Shown here: piece by piece, positions 42,006 to 50,332 of the stretch
Layout of the letters: every line of letters begins with the position of its first letter
Numbering within the stretch: the stretch's first letter is position 1
DNA from: JAHCIE01 sp034431435
GTDB lineage: Bacteria > Chloroflexota > Anaerolineae > Epilineales > JAHCIE01
NCBI GenBank assembly: GCA_034431435.1
Contig: DAOUDG010000059.1
Span: 62,001-126,000 of the forward strand
DNA: 64,000 nucleotides
Direction: 5' to 3'
Translations under genes and position numbers: made by a program
The notes under the pieces: model-generated
Database searches by the model: none
What the model was told of the DNA's origin: nothing
Seen by the model: the letters and a program-made list of their open reading frames with translations, nothing else

Positions 42006-42718
42006 CGACCGAGCACGAGCGTCTCGAACAGCAGAAAGCCTACTATCGCGCTCGCGCCTACGAATATGACGAGTGGTTCGAGCGGCGCGGCCGGTACGAC
42101 CACGGTGAGGAGTGGAACGCGCGCTGGCGGGCTGAGGTGGATGAGGTGAGGCGCGCCCTGGCTGCCTTTCGCCCGACCGGGCGCGTGCTGGAACTGGCGG
42201 CGGGTACGGGCTGGTGGACGGCCGAGTTGCTGCGTTATGCCGAGGCAATCACCGCTGTTGATGCCTCGCCGGAGACGTTGGCTATCAATCGCGCCCGCGT
42301 CGGCGACGCGCCGGTGCGCCACGTCGAGACCGACATCTTTAGCTGGCAACCCGATGGCCAGTATGACGTCGCCTTCTTTAGCTTCTGGCTCAGCCACGTA
42401 CCCCCCGCGCGCTTTGCTTCCTTCTGGTCGCTGGTGCGCGCGGCGCTGGCTCCCGGTGGGCGCGTCTTCTTCATCGACTCGCGCCGCGCCGAGACTTCCC
42501 GCGCCGCCGACGTGCCCTTCGCCGCCGAGGGGAACATCATCGCTCCGCGCCGCCTGAATGACGGACGCAGCTTCGAGATCTACAAGGTCTTCTACGACCC
42601 CGTCGCGTTGGAGAGCCAACTGTGCGACCTCGGTTGGGACGCCAGCGTTGCCACGACGCCCACCTATTTCCTGTATGGTAAGGCCAGCGACCGAAGCCCA
42701 CGGACCAACGACCAATGA
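42002..42718 (+). CDS. SAM-dependent methyltransferase, 238 aa
   Basis: GTG 42002 overlaps the lipA stop. Motif I is VLELAAGTGWWTAELL near 59-74, with AVDASPETLAINR (motif II) and the motif-IV-like YDVAFFSFWLSHVP; LAPGGRVFFIDS follows. N-terminal residues include YYRARAYEYDEWF, a pattern in small-molecule or quinone-type methyltransferases. The substrate is not evident. It closes the pepA-lipA-methyltransferase operon. Confidence 0.75.
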   Translation: MTTEHERLEQQKAYYRARAYEYDEWFERRGRYDHGEEWNARWRAEVDEVRRALAAFRPTGRVLELAAGTGWWTAELLRYAEAITAVDASPETLAINRARVGDAPVRHVETDIFSWQPDGQYDVAFFSFWLSHVPPARFASFWSLVRAALAPGGRVFFIDSRRAETSRAADVPFAAEGNIIAPRRLNDGRSFEIYKVFYDPVALESQLCDLGWDASVATTPTYFLYGKASDRSPRTNDQ

Positions 42719-42790
42719 CACTCCCCCAGTGAGGGGTGACTCCTCGGTTCTCGGTCCGTCGTCATTGGCGCTGCGCCTGGGACATCAGCC
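42719..42790. other. Gap with inverted simple-repeat text
   Basis: Short gap before the AidB-like gene. The preceding codons (GGACCAACGACCAATGAC) and the gap (GGTCCGTCGTCATTGG) are imperfect inverses, and similar GACGACGGACC text recurs at 47785-47805. No promoter was identified with confidence. Confidence 0.4.
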
Positions 42791-44449
42791 ATGACCACTG
42801 CCATCGCGCTCGCGTCCGCCGACACTGTCGCCAACCAGCCGCCGCCCTGCCAGGACACGAATCTCTTCGCGGATGATGTCGCCCTGCGGGAGGCAGTCGA
42901 GCGCGAGGGGGGCGGGTGGATCGCCGAGCGCGCCTACGCCTACGGCACGCTGCTCGGCCAGGCCGAGACACTGCGCCTGGGCGACCTGGCGAACCATCAC
43001 GCGCCCACCCTCCACACCCACGACCGCTGGGGCAACCGCATCGATGAGGTCGAGTACCACCCCGCCTACCACGAGCTGATGCGCCTGGGCGTCGAGGCTG
43101 AGCTTCACGCGCTACCCTGGACATCCGACCGCCCTGGCGCGCATGTGGCGCGGGCCGCGCTGGCGTTCCTGCATCACCAGGCGGACGAAGGGACCAGTTG
43201 CCCGCTGACCATGACCTTCGCTGTTGTCCCGTCGTTGCGCCTGCAACCCGACGTGGCCGCCGAGTGGGAGCCACGCGCCCTGTCCAGCGCCTACGACCCG
43301 CGTCCCCTGCCCGCCGACCAGAAACGCGGCGCGCTGTTCGGCATGGCGATGACCGAGCGCCAGGGTGGTAGCGACGTGCGCGCCAACACCACCCGCGCCG
43401 TGCCTATCGGCGCGGGTGGCCCCGGCGGCGAGTACACCCTGCACGGCCACAAGTGGTTCTGCTCTGCCCCCATGAACGACGCCTTCCTGGTCCTGGCCCA
43501 GGCCCCCGGCGGGCTGTCGTGCTTCCTCTTGCCGCGCTGGCTCCCCGACGGGCAGCGTAACGTGGTCCACATCGACCGCCTCAAGGACAAGCTTGGCAAC
43601 CGCTCGAATGCGTCCGCTGAGATCCGGCTCGAGGGGGCGTGGGCGCGCATGGTCGGTCAGGAAGGGCGCGGCGTGGCGACCATCATCGAGATGGTGCGTC
43701 ACACGCGCCTCGACTGCGCCTGGGGGTCGGCGGCGACGCTGCGCCGCGCTGTGGCCGAGGCGATCCACCATTGCGCGCATCGGGCGGCCTTCGGGCGGCT
43801 GCTCATCGACCAGCCACTGATGAAGAACGTCCTGGCCGATCTGTGCCTGGAGTCGGAGGCGGCCACGGCGCTGGCCTTCCGCCTGGCGCGCGGCTTCGAC
43901 CAGGCCGCCCACGACCCCGCCGCGCGCGCCTTCACCCGCCTCGCCACGGCTATCGGCAAGTTCTGGATCACGAAGCGCGCGCCAGCCGTAACACTGGAAG
44001 CGATGGAGTGCCTGGGCGGCAGCGGCTATGTCGAGGAGTGCGTCCTGCCGCGCCTGTACCGGGACGCCCCCGTCAACTCCATCTGGGAAGGCTCCGGCAA
44101 CATCCAGTGCCTCGACGTGCTGCGCGCCCTGCGCCACGATCCCGACGCCCTGGACGTCTACCTGGCCGAGGTACGTCCCGCCCAGGGGACTGACGCCCGC
44201 CTCGATCGCTACCTGGCGCGGCTGGCGAGCGATGTCCGGGCGACCGACGAGGCCGGAGCGCGACGGCTCACCGAGCGCCTGGCCCTGGCGTTGCAGGCGT
44301 CGCTGCTGGTGCGCCACGCGCCGCCCGCCGTCGCCGACGGCTTCCTGGCGGGCCGCCTGGCCGACGACGGCGGTCTCGCGTTTGGCTGCTTGCCGTCAGG
44401 CGTTGACTGCGATGCCATCATCGCCCGCTCTCGCCCTCATGCTGCCTGA
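42791..44449 (+). CDS. AidB-like acyl-CoA dehydrogenase, 552 aa
   Basis: The acyl-CoA-dehydrogenase fold with FAD-contact text MAMTERQGGSDVRANTT near 189-205, the AidB-type hallmark. Later blocks are LHGHKWFCSAP, NRSNASAEIRLEGAWARMVGQEGRG and LEAMECLGGSGYVEECVLPRLYRDAPVNSIWEGSGNIQCLDVLRA, the last providing the catalytic-base region. AidB is a flavoprotein of the alkylation response that also has weak isovaleryl-CoA dehydrogenase activity. No DNA-repair genes are adjacent, so the exact role is open. Confidence 0.88.
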   Translation: MTTAIALASADTVANQPPPCQDTNLFADDVALREAVEREGGGWIAERAYAYGTLLGQAETLRLGDLANHHAPTLHTHDRWGNRIDEVEYHPAYHELMRLGVEAELHALPWTSDRPGAHVARAALAFLHHQADEGTSCPLTMTFAVVPSLRLQPDVAAEWEPRALSSAYDPRPLPADQKRGALFGMAMTERQGGSDVRANTTRAVPIGAGGPGGEYTLHGHKWFCSAPMNDAFLVLAQAPGGLSCFLLPRWLPDGQRNVVHIDRLKDKLGNRSNASAEIRLEGAWARMVGQEGRGVATIIEMVRHTRLDCAWGSAATLRRAVAEAIHHCAHRAAFGRLLIDQPLMKNVLADLCLESEAATALAFRLARGFDQAAHDPAARAFTRLATAIGKFWITKRAPAVTLEAMECLGGSGYVEECVLPRLYRDAPVNSIWEGSGNIQCLDVLRALRHDPDALDVYLAEVRPAQGTDARLDRYLARLASDVRATDEAGARRLTERLALALQASLLVRHAPPAVADGFLAGRLADDGGLAFGCLPSGVDCDAIIARSRPHAA

Positions 44450-44451
44450 TT

Positions 44452-45291
44452 ATGCCTGTCGCTGACCTGCACACCCATAGCGCCGCCTCCGATGGCCTGC
44501 TCTCGCCCACTGAGGTGGTCGAGCGTGCGGCGGAGGCGGGGGTGACCATCCTGGCCCTGACCGACCACGACACCACCGACGGCGTCGCCGAGGCGCTCGC
44601 GGCGGGACAGCGCGTCGGCATCGAGGTTATCCCCGGCATCGAGATCAACACCGAGCACGAGGCGGGTAGCCTGGACATCCTCGGCTACTGGATACCGATC
44701 ACACCAGGGCCGTTCCAGGCGCGCATCGCCGAGATGCGTGACGCCCGTGTCCATCGCGGTCAGCGCATGGTGGAAGCCCTCAACCGCCTGGGCGTGCCGG
44801 TGCGTTGGGAGCGGGTGCGCGAGCTGGCGCAGGGCAGCGTGGGACGGCCCCACGTGGCCCAGGCCCTTGTAGAGACGGGCTACGTGCGCTCGCTGGGCGA
44901 AGCTTTCGACCTCTACATTGGCCACGGGCGGCCCGCCTACGTGCCGCGTCTGCGCTTCACGGCGGTCGAGGCCATCCAGTTCGTCCGCGCCCACGGCGGC
45001 GTGCCGGTCATGGCCCACCCCATCCCAGCCGCCGCTCAGCACCTGGACCCGTTCCATCTCGAAGCTCTGCTGCCACGGCTGCGCAACGCCGGGCTGGCCG
45101 GCATCGACGCCTACTACGGCTCGTATACCCCGGACACGATTCGACGCCTGGTTGCACTCGCTGGCCGCTATAGACTCATCCCGGCCGGGGGCAGCGACTT
45201 TCACGGCCCCGCCATCAGCACGGCCCTCGGCACGCCCGGCGTGCCTATCGGCAGCGTCGACAGGCTGCGCCGGGCGGCGCGACCGTCCTAG
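44452..45291 (+). CDS. PHP-domain phosphoesterase, 279 aa
   Basis: Two bases after the AidB-like stop. Metal motifs of the polymerase-and-histidinol-phosphatase fold are visible: DLHTHSAASDG at 5-15, LTDHDTTDG near 36-44, IPGIEINTEHEAG near 62-74, VMAHP near 186-190 and GGSDFHGP near 247-254. This is the TrpH / RNase AM-like subgroup, which includes 5'-3' exoribonuclease and nucleotide phosphatase activities. The lack of a polymerase context favours a stand-alone phosphoesterase. Confidence 0.85.
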   Translation: MPVADLHTHSAASDGLLSPTEVVERAAEAGVTILALTDHDTTDGVAEALAAGQRVGIEVIPGIEINTEHEAGSLDILGYWIPITPGPFQARIAEMRDARVHRGQRMVEALNRLGVPVRWERVRELAQGSVGRPHVAQALVETGYVRSLGEAFDLYIGHGRPAYVPRLRFTAVEAIQFVRAHGGVPVMAHPIPAAAQHLDPFHLEALLPRLRNAGLAGIDAYYGSYTPDTIRRLVALAGRYRLIPAGGSDFHGPAISTALGTPGVPIGSVDRLRRAARPS

Positions 45292-45369
45292 TAGCGACCT
45301 CTGCCTGGAGCGCAGCAGTCGCGCCCCGCAGCGGCAGCATGGCTGCCACACTCTAGAGCCGAGCGATTC

Positions 45370-45398
45370 TTGCCCCCACTGGTTGCCAACCCTATAAT
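45370..45398 (+). promoter_or_regulatory. Promoter of the MFS-tsaD pair
   Basis: TTGCCC (45370-45375), a 17-base spacer and TATAAT (45393-45398). The predicted start is about 55 bases before the MFS ATG. Confidence 0.65.
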
Positions 45399-45457
45399 TC
45401 GCCACCGGTCCAGCGACGTGCGCCTGGGCCACTATTTTTACAGGGTGGCAGTTCCCC

Positions 45458-46777
45458 ATGCGGCAGCGGCTCCTTCGCTGGCTTATCCCCGGCGGTATCC
45501 ACTACTCGCGGCTCCATCGCCAGCTCACCCTGTTTTGGTGGGATGGCGTCTACGCCAACATTGCCGAATCCATCGTCCTGTCGTATACGTCGCTGTATGC
45601 GCTGGCCTTGGGGGCCACCAATACCCAGGTCGGCCAGCTGACCGCGTTCCAGAATCTGCTTGGCGCGGCCGCTCTCATACCGGGTGCGCGCTTCGGCGAG
45701 TGGTGGGGCCGCCGCAAGCAGCTCGTTCTCCTGTCGGCGGGCCTCGGTGGGCGCGGCCTCCTGCTTGCCATCGCCCTCGTCCCTCTCTTTGTCCAGGGTC
45801 AGGCGGCCATCTACGCTTTGATGCTGCTGTTTGGCCTGCGCACCTTCTTCCTCAACTTCTCGAACCCGGCCTGGACGTCCTTCACCGCCCAGCTTGTGCC
45901 CAGGCGGCTGCGCGGGCGCTACTTCTCCGCGCGCAACTTCGCCATCGGTGTCGTGACCTTCGTCACCGTGCCTGTGGTCGGCTATCTCATCCAGTGGCTC
46001 GGCAACCCTGGCGGCTACCAGGCCGGCTTCGGCCTCGCCTTTGTCGCCGGCATGATTGGTCTGGCCTACTTCGCCTCCATCCCGGAGCCGGAGGAGGCTG
46101 CGCCCCCTGCCACGACTAACGCGAAAGGGCCAGGCGCAGGCGAGATGCTTCGCAACCAGCCCTTCGTGGTGTTCACCGCCGTCGCGCTCATCTGGAACCT
46201 GTCGCTCCAGATCGCCGCCCCCTACTTCAATGTCTTCCTGGTCAAGGACCTGGGCGCGACCGCCGGCATCATCGGCGTCACCTCAGCCATCAATAGCGTC
46301 TCCGCCCTCATCGGCCAGCGCTGGTGGGGGCGGCGCTACGCGCGCCTGGGGGACCTGGGCATCTTCCGCATCAGCGGCCTGATCATCCCGGTCTTGCCCC
46401 TCATCTGGGCGGTCATCACCGAGCCGTGGCAGGTGGGCGTCATCAACAGCATTGGCGGTTTCGTGTGGGCGGGCTATACTCTAGCCCAGTTCAACCTGCT
46501 GCTGACCGTGACGCCCGACCGAGGCCGCGAACGCTACGTCGCGCTGTACCAAACGGCCGTGTTCTTCGCCGCCTTCCTCGGCCCCCTCATCGGCGCGTCC
46601 CTGGTGAACCAGGTCGGCTATCGGCTGATGTTTGTGCTGTCAGCGATCGGGCGTCTGGTAGCGACAGCGTTGTTCATTCAGCTGATGACAAGGCGGCCGC
46701 GGCGGGCGAGCAGGCGCGACGAGACGGTCAGGAGTGATGAGGATGAGACGGATTCTGAGACGGATTCTAGCGATTGA
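45458..46777 (+). CDS. MFS transporter, 439 aa
   Basis: About twelve hydrophobic helices; the loop between helices 2 and 3 has GEWWGRRKQ, a version of the MFS GxxxDRxGRR motif. The middle cytoplasmic loop (EEAAPPATTNAKGPGAGEMLRNQP) splits two six-helix halves. The C-terminus is acidic and repetitive (ETDSETDSSD), encoded by a 12-bp tandem duplication that is also part of the tsaD start. Substrate unknown. Confidence 0.88.
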   Translation: MRQRLLRWLIPGGIHYSRLHRQLTLFWWDGVYANIAESIVLSYTSLYALALGATNTQVGQLTAFQNLLGAAALIPGARFGEWWGRRKQLVLLSAGLGGRGLLLAIALVPLFVQGQAAIYALMLLFGLRTFFLNFSNPAWTSFTAQLVPRRLRGRYFSARNFAIGVVTFVTVPVVGYLIQWLGNPGGYQAGFGLAFVAGMIGLAYFASIPEPEEAAPPATTNAKGPGAGEMLRNQPFVVFTAVALIWNLSLQIAAPYFNVFLVKDLGATAGIIGVTSAINSVSALIGQRWWGRRYARLGDLGIFRISGLIIPVLPLIWAVITEPWQVGVINSIGGFVWAGYTLAQFNLLLTVTPDRGRERYVALYQTAVFFAAFLGPLIGASLVNQVGYRLMFVLSAIGRLVATALFIQLMTRRPRRASRRDETVRSDEDETDSETDSSD

Positions 46778-47774
46778 GACCAGTTGCGACGAGACCGCCG
46801 CCGCCATCATCGGCGACGGTCGTCACGTCCTGTCCAACGTGGTCGCCTCCCAGGAGGCATTGCACGCGCCCTACGGCGGCGTTTTTCCGGAGCTGGCCTC
46901 GCGGCAACACATCCTGTCCATCGTGCCGGTCATCGAGGAGGCGCTGACGAAAGCGGCCGTCGGCTGGGGCGACTTGACGGCGCTGGCCGTCACCTACGGC
47001 CCCGGCCTGGCAGGGTCACTGCTGGTGGGCGTGAACACCGCCAAGGCCCTGTCCCTGGCGCGCGGCCTGCCTCTGGTAGGCGTCAATCACCTGGAAGGGC
47101 ACATCTACGCCAACTGGCTGCGCGTGCCGCCCAACGAGGGCAAGCCCGACCCTGAGTTCCCCCTGGTGTGCCTCATCGTCTCCGGCGGCCATACTGATCT
47201 GGTGCTGATGACCGAGCATGCCCGCTACCTGGCCCTGGGCAGCACTCTCGACGACGCGGCGGGCGAGGCCTTCGACAAGGTGGCGCGGATGCTTGGCCTG
47301 GGCTACCCCGGCGGCCCGGCCATCCAGAAGACGGCCGACGGTGGCGACCCCGCCGCGTTGACCCTTCCCCGCGCCTGGCTGCCGGGTACGTACGACTTTA
47401 GCTTCAGCGGTCTCAAGACAGCCGTGCTGCGCCTGACCCGCGAGGTCGAGGCGGCGGGCGGCGTCATCCCGGTGGCCGATGTGGCGCGCGCCTTCCAGGA
47501 TGCGGTGGTCGATGTGCTGGTCACCAAGACGATGCAGGCGGCCGCCGCCTATGGCGCGCGGGAGGTGCTGCTGGCGGGTGGCGTGGCGGCCAACGTCGCC
47601 TTGCGCGAGGCCATCGCCGCCCGGTCGCCTGTCCCGGTGCGCTACCCGGCTATCTGGCTGTGCACCGACAATGCCGCCATGATCGGGGCGGCGGGCTACT
47701 TCGCGTGGGACGACGGTCGCCGTAGTGGCTGGGACCTGGACGTGGTTCCCAGCCTGCCCCTGGTTCCGGCGTAG
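46743..47774 (+). CDS. tsaD: tRNA threonylcarbamoyladenosine transferase
   Basis: 343 residues. AIETSCDETAAAII near 10-23, the metal histidines H116 and H120 (NHLEGH), the glycine loop LIVSGGHTDL and the C-terminal ASKH-type GGVAANVALRE and TDNAAMIGAAG confirm TsaD. ATG 46743 has AGGAG eight bases upstream; two earlier in-frame starts lie too close to the ribosome site. The gene overlaps the MFS gene by 35 bases, and the N-terminal RILRRILAIE comes from a 12-bp tandem duplication. It acts with TsaB, TsaC and TsaE, not present here. Confidence 0.95.
   Translation: MRRILRRILAIETSCDETAAAIIGDGRHVLSNVVASQEALHAPYGGVFPELASRQHILSIVPVIEEALTKAAVGWGDLTALAVTYGPGLAGSLLVGVNTAKALSLARGLPLVGVNHLEGHIYANWLRVPPNEGKPDPEFPLVCLIVSGGHTDLVLMTEHARYLALGSTLDDAAGEAFDKVARMLGLGYPGGPAIQKTADGGDPAALTLPRAWLPGTYDFSFSGLKTAVLRLTREVEAAGGVIPVADVARAFQDAVVDVLVTKTMQAAAAYGAREVLLAGGVAANVALREAIAARSPVPVRYPAIWLCTDNAAMIGAAGYFAWDDGRRSGWDLDVVPSLPLVPA
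46745..46768. repeat. Tandem 12-bp duplication in the MFS/tsaD overlap
   Basis: GAGACGGATTCT occurs twice in a row. It is read in two frames: as ETDS-ETDS at the MFS C-terminus and as RRIL-RRIL at the tsaD N-terminus, so one duplication extended both proteins. Confidence 0.8.
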
Positions 47775-47871
47775 CCTGGCCACGAACCACCGACGACGGA
47801 CCACGCCTCGCCCAGGTTGGTACGCATCAGATTCGTGTTTGCCCATCGAGATGCTGAGGGTGGCTGCATTG

Positions 47872-48825
47872 TCAGGGAATGCCCCAGGTTCCGGGGTCGA
47901 GGAGACGCTCGTCGGGGACGGATAGGGCGCGCAGGGCGCCCAGGGCGTCGGGGGGGATGACGGACACATCCACCACGGCGACGGCCTCGTCCAACTCCGC
48001 CGTGTCGCGCACGCCGATGAGCGTCGCGCTGACGGCCGGGTGGGCCAGACAGAAGCGTAGCGCGGCCTGCGCCGCCGTGGGTCGGCCGGGGAGGTTGGCG
48101 GCCAGCGCGCGGAAGGCGTACGCCGTCGCGCGCAGGGCGTCCAGGTGGGGCGGGAGGCTGTCGGCGCGGTCGGTGAGCGCGCCCTTGAGCAGCGCCGAGC
48201 GCACCACGATCCCGACGTCCTGTTGCTGGGCGAGGGGAAAGACCCTCTCCTCCATGCGGCGGTCGAGGATGTTGTACGCGACTTGCAGCGTGTCGAAGGT
48301 GTTCGTGGCCAGGCCCGCCAGGGGTAACTCGCGCCCGTAGGAGCTGAGGCCCGCGAAGCGAATCTTGCCCGCCGAGCGCGCCTGGGCCAGCAGCTCGGCG
48401 ATCACGCCGTCGGCCAGGATGGCCGGGTCGCTGCCGGCGTGGACCTGATACAGGTCGAGCCAGTCGGTGCGCAGGGCGCGCAGGCTGGTATCCAGCGAGG
48501 CCCAGAAGTGGTCGCGCAGGGCGTCGCCGCTCAAGAGCTGACCGCCTGGCCCCACCAGGGTGAACTTGCTGGCCAGGACAATCTCCCCGCGTCGATGGCG
48601 CAACGCGCGGCCAATAACCTCCTCAGCCGTACCGTAGGCGCGGGCGGTGTCGATGAGGGTGACGCCCGCGTCGACAGCGCGGTTGAGCAGGCGCGCGGCG
48701 TCGGCCTCGTCGGGCGGGCCAGTCTCGCCGGGGCGCGGGATGCCGTAGGTCAGCCCTAGCTCGACGGTTCCCAGGGCCAGTTCGGAGACGATGAGGTTGG
48801 TGCGGCCGAGGCGACGGGTGTTCAT
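47872..48825 (-). CDS. Aldo/keto reductase, 317 aa
   Basis: The TIM-barrel catalytic tetrad is visible: D59 and Y64 (DTARAYGTAE), K87 (LASKFT) and H129 (YQVHAG). NADPH-binding text near the C-terminus (LIGVRDTAELDEAVA) fits. The N-terminus MNTRRLGRTNLIVSELALGTVELG is typical. It is the last gene of the minus-strand catabolic run, separated by 55 bases from the RraA-like gene; that gap holds GATTGGAG / TAGGGATTGGAG repeat text. Probably reduces a sugar or keto intermediate of the pathway. Confidence 0.88.
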   Translation of the reverse strand: MNTRRLGRTNLIVSELALGTVELGLTYGIPRPGETGPPDEADAARLLNRAVDAGVTLIDTARAYGTAEEVIGRALRHRRGEIVLASKFTLVGPGGQLLSGDALRDHFWASLDTSLRALRTDWLDLYQVHAGSDPAILADGVIAELLAQARSAGKIRFAGLSSYGRELPLAGLATNTFDTLQVAYNILDRRMEERVFPLAQQQDVGIVVRSALLKGALTDRADSLPPHLDALRATAYAFRALAANLPGRPTAAQAALRFCLAHPAVSATLIGVRDTAELDEAVAVVDVSVIPPDALGALRALSVPDERLLDPGTWGIP

Positions 48826-48835
48826 GGCAAGCGAT

Positions 48836-48880
48836 TGGAGAGTAGGGATTGGAGATTACCTGTCGGTCGGTGGTCGGTCA
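48836..48880. repeat. Simple-repeat gap between the RraA-like and AKR genes
   Basis: Contains GATTGGAGAGTAGGGATTGGAG and GTCGGTCGGTGGTCGGTC-like text, matching in style the repeats at 4007-4033 and 42700-42776. It holds no gene. Confidence 0.45.
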
Positions 48881-49564
48881 TCACGCCCCCAGGCGTCGCT
48901 TCAGGCCGGCCAGGGTGAAGTCGGCGGCGCGAAAATAGCCGAAGATGTCAGCCTCGAAGGCGATAATCTCGTGGGCCAGGCGGATGACGTCGGTGACGTG
49001 GGCGGCGGGGAAGACGACGACGCCATTCTCGTCGCCGTGCACGATGTCGCCCGGCGCGACTGCGACGCCGCTGACTGTCACTGTCGTCCCCGCATCCACC
49101 AGACCAAAGTTGCCGTGGGACGGTACGAGTCCCAGGCCGAAGATGTGGAAGCCCCCCAGGGCGCGGATGCCCGCGATGTCGCGTACCGCCGTGTTGCTGA
49201 CGACGCCGATGCCGCCCAGGCGGTGGGCGACCGTCGCCATGCCGTCGCCCAGGATGCAGCCGCGGCCGGGGTCGGGGCCGACTTCCTCGGTGACCAGGAC
49301 GCCGGGATGGGACGAGGCTGCCAGGCTGTCCCACATACGCCAGTAGGGTTCCATGCTGTGCGTGACGCCGCGCACCGTCGAGCCGAAGCGCGCCGTGACC
49401 GCATAGCCGACCATGACGCCCAGGCTGGGCAGCAGGCAGCGCACCTCCGCGCCCATATGGCCGTCGGTGGGTGGGCGAATGTCGAGCTTTTCCACGGCGT
49501 TGCAGATGGTTGGCGTGTCGATGCGGCGCAGCAGCTCGATCTGTTCGGGGGTGACGGCGGGCAT
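48881..49564 (-). CDS. RraA-family aldolase-like protein, 227 aa
   Basis: The RraA / HMG-aldolase fold is shown by GDGMATVAHRLGGIGVVSNTAVRDI (about 107-130), with the substrate arginine R128 and metal aspartate D129, and by PGDIVHGDENGVVVFP, which supplies the acidic residues near the C-terminus. In this family the divalent-metal members cleave 4-hydroxy-4-methyl-2-oxoglutarate or related 2-keto acids, while RraA proper inhibits RNase E. The catabolic neighbourhood and the complete G-x20-R-D motif favour the aldolase or decarboxylase role. Only three bases separate it from the pseudo-amidohydrolase gene. Confidence 0.85.
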   Translation of the reverse strand: MPAVTPEQIELLRRIDTPTICNAVEKLDIRPPTDGHMGAEVRCLLPSLGVMVGYAVTARFGSTVRGVTHSMEPYWRMWDSLAASSHPGVLVTEEVGPDPGRGCILGDGMATVAHRLGGIGVVSNTAVRDIAGIRALGGFHIFGLGLVPSHGNFGLVDAGTTVTVSGVAVAPGDIVHGDENGVVVFPAAHVTDVIRLAHEIIAFEADIFGYFRAADFTLAGLKRRLGA

Positions 49565-49567
49565 GGC

Positions 49568-50332
49568 TCACTCTCCAGGGAGGCGTAGCAGGCGGGCGGC
49601 ATTGTCGCGCAGGACGGCGGCGCGGCCGGCGGGCGACAGGTCGGCGGCGTTGATCTTGGCCAGGGCGGGCGCGGGTTGCTGCAGAACCAGGCCTGTGCCG
49701 AGGAGCGCCCGGCCGGGACCGGCGGCCGCTACGTAGTCGACGACGGCGTCGAGTTGGGCATCGGCCGAAAGCTCGACATAAAGATTGAGCAGGCGAGACA
49801 GTGCGGCGCGGGCCGCGCGGCTCTCATAGTTGACCGCGCCCAGGATGAAGGCCGCGTCGGGATGGCGCTCGGCCAGCCGCACGACCGAGGCAAGCGGCAG
49901 GACAGGCAGCCAGAAGTGCATCGCCAGCCGCAGCGGGACCAGCACAGGCCAGCCCCACGCCGCTGCGCGGTCGAGGAGGTGGGCCAGGGCGGGCAGATCT
50001 TCGTCCAGGCTGTAGCCGTGATGCATGGGGAAGAGGCTGAAGCCGACGAATGGCCCTTGTGCCGCGCCGTCTACCAGGGAGATGGCCTCAGCCTCGCAGA
50101 GTGGGTTGACCACCAGGTAGGGCAGGACACGCCCGCCGCTCGCCGCGCTCAGGGCAGCGAGATCGGCATTGCCCACCACGCAATCGACGAAGACGGCCTT
50201 GAGCGACGACATGGCGGTGTACTGAATGCCGTTGGCGTCGAGGAGGGTCAACAGGTCGGCCGGCGTGCGCACCGTTACCGGCCAGTAGGGCCAACCGCCC
50301 CAATAGGCGTTGATGTCGATGGCGTCAGTCAC
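49568..50332 (-). CDS. Amidohydrolase-fold protein lacking metal ligands, 254 aa
   Basis: GTG 50332 overlaps the stop of the neighbouring amidohydrolase. The fold and order of elements parallel that neighbour, but the metal sites are gone: HxH is replaced by INAYWG (N8, Y10), the later histidine strands read VLVPLRLAMH and FILGAVNYES, and the final aspartate position reads GTGLVLQQ. RLLNLYVELS and RALLGTG retain the shape of the last barrel strands. It is probably a non-catalytic subunit or binding partner of the active enzyme. Non-metal activity cannot be excluded. Confidence 0.7.
   Translation of the reverse strand: MTDAIDINAYWGGWPYWPVTVRTPADLLTLLDANGIQYTAMSSLKAVFVDCVVGNADLAALSAASGGRVLPYLVVNPLCEAEAISLVDGAAQGPFVGFSLFPMHHGYSLDEDLPALAHLLDRAAAWGWPVLVPLRLAMHFWLPVLPLASVVRLAERHPDAAFILGAVNYESRAARAALSRLLNLYVELSADAQLDAVVDYVAAAGPGRALLGTGLVLQQPAPALAKINAADLSPAGRAAVLRDNAARLLRLPGE

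Noticed and set aside
47016..47969. Long minus-strand frame across tsaD
   Set aside because: It is antisense to a clearly conserved gene and has no recognisable domain or ribosome site.
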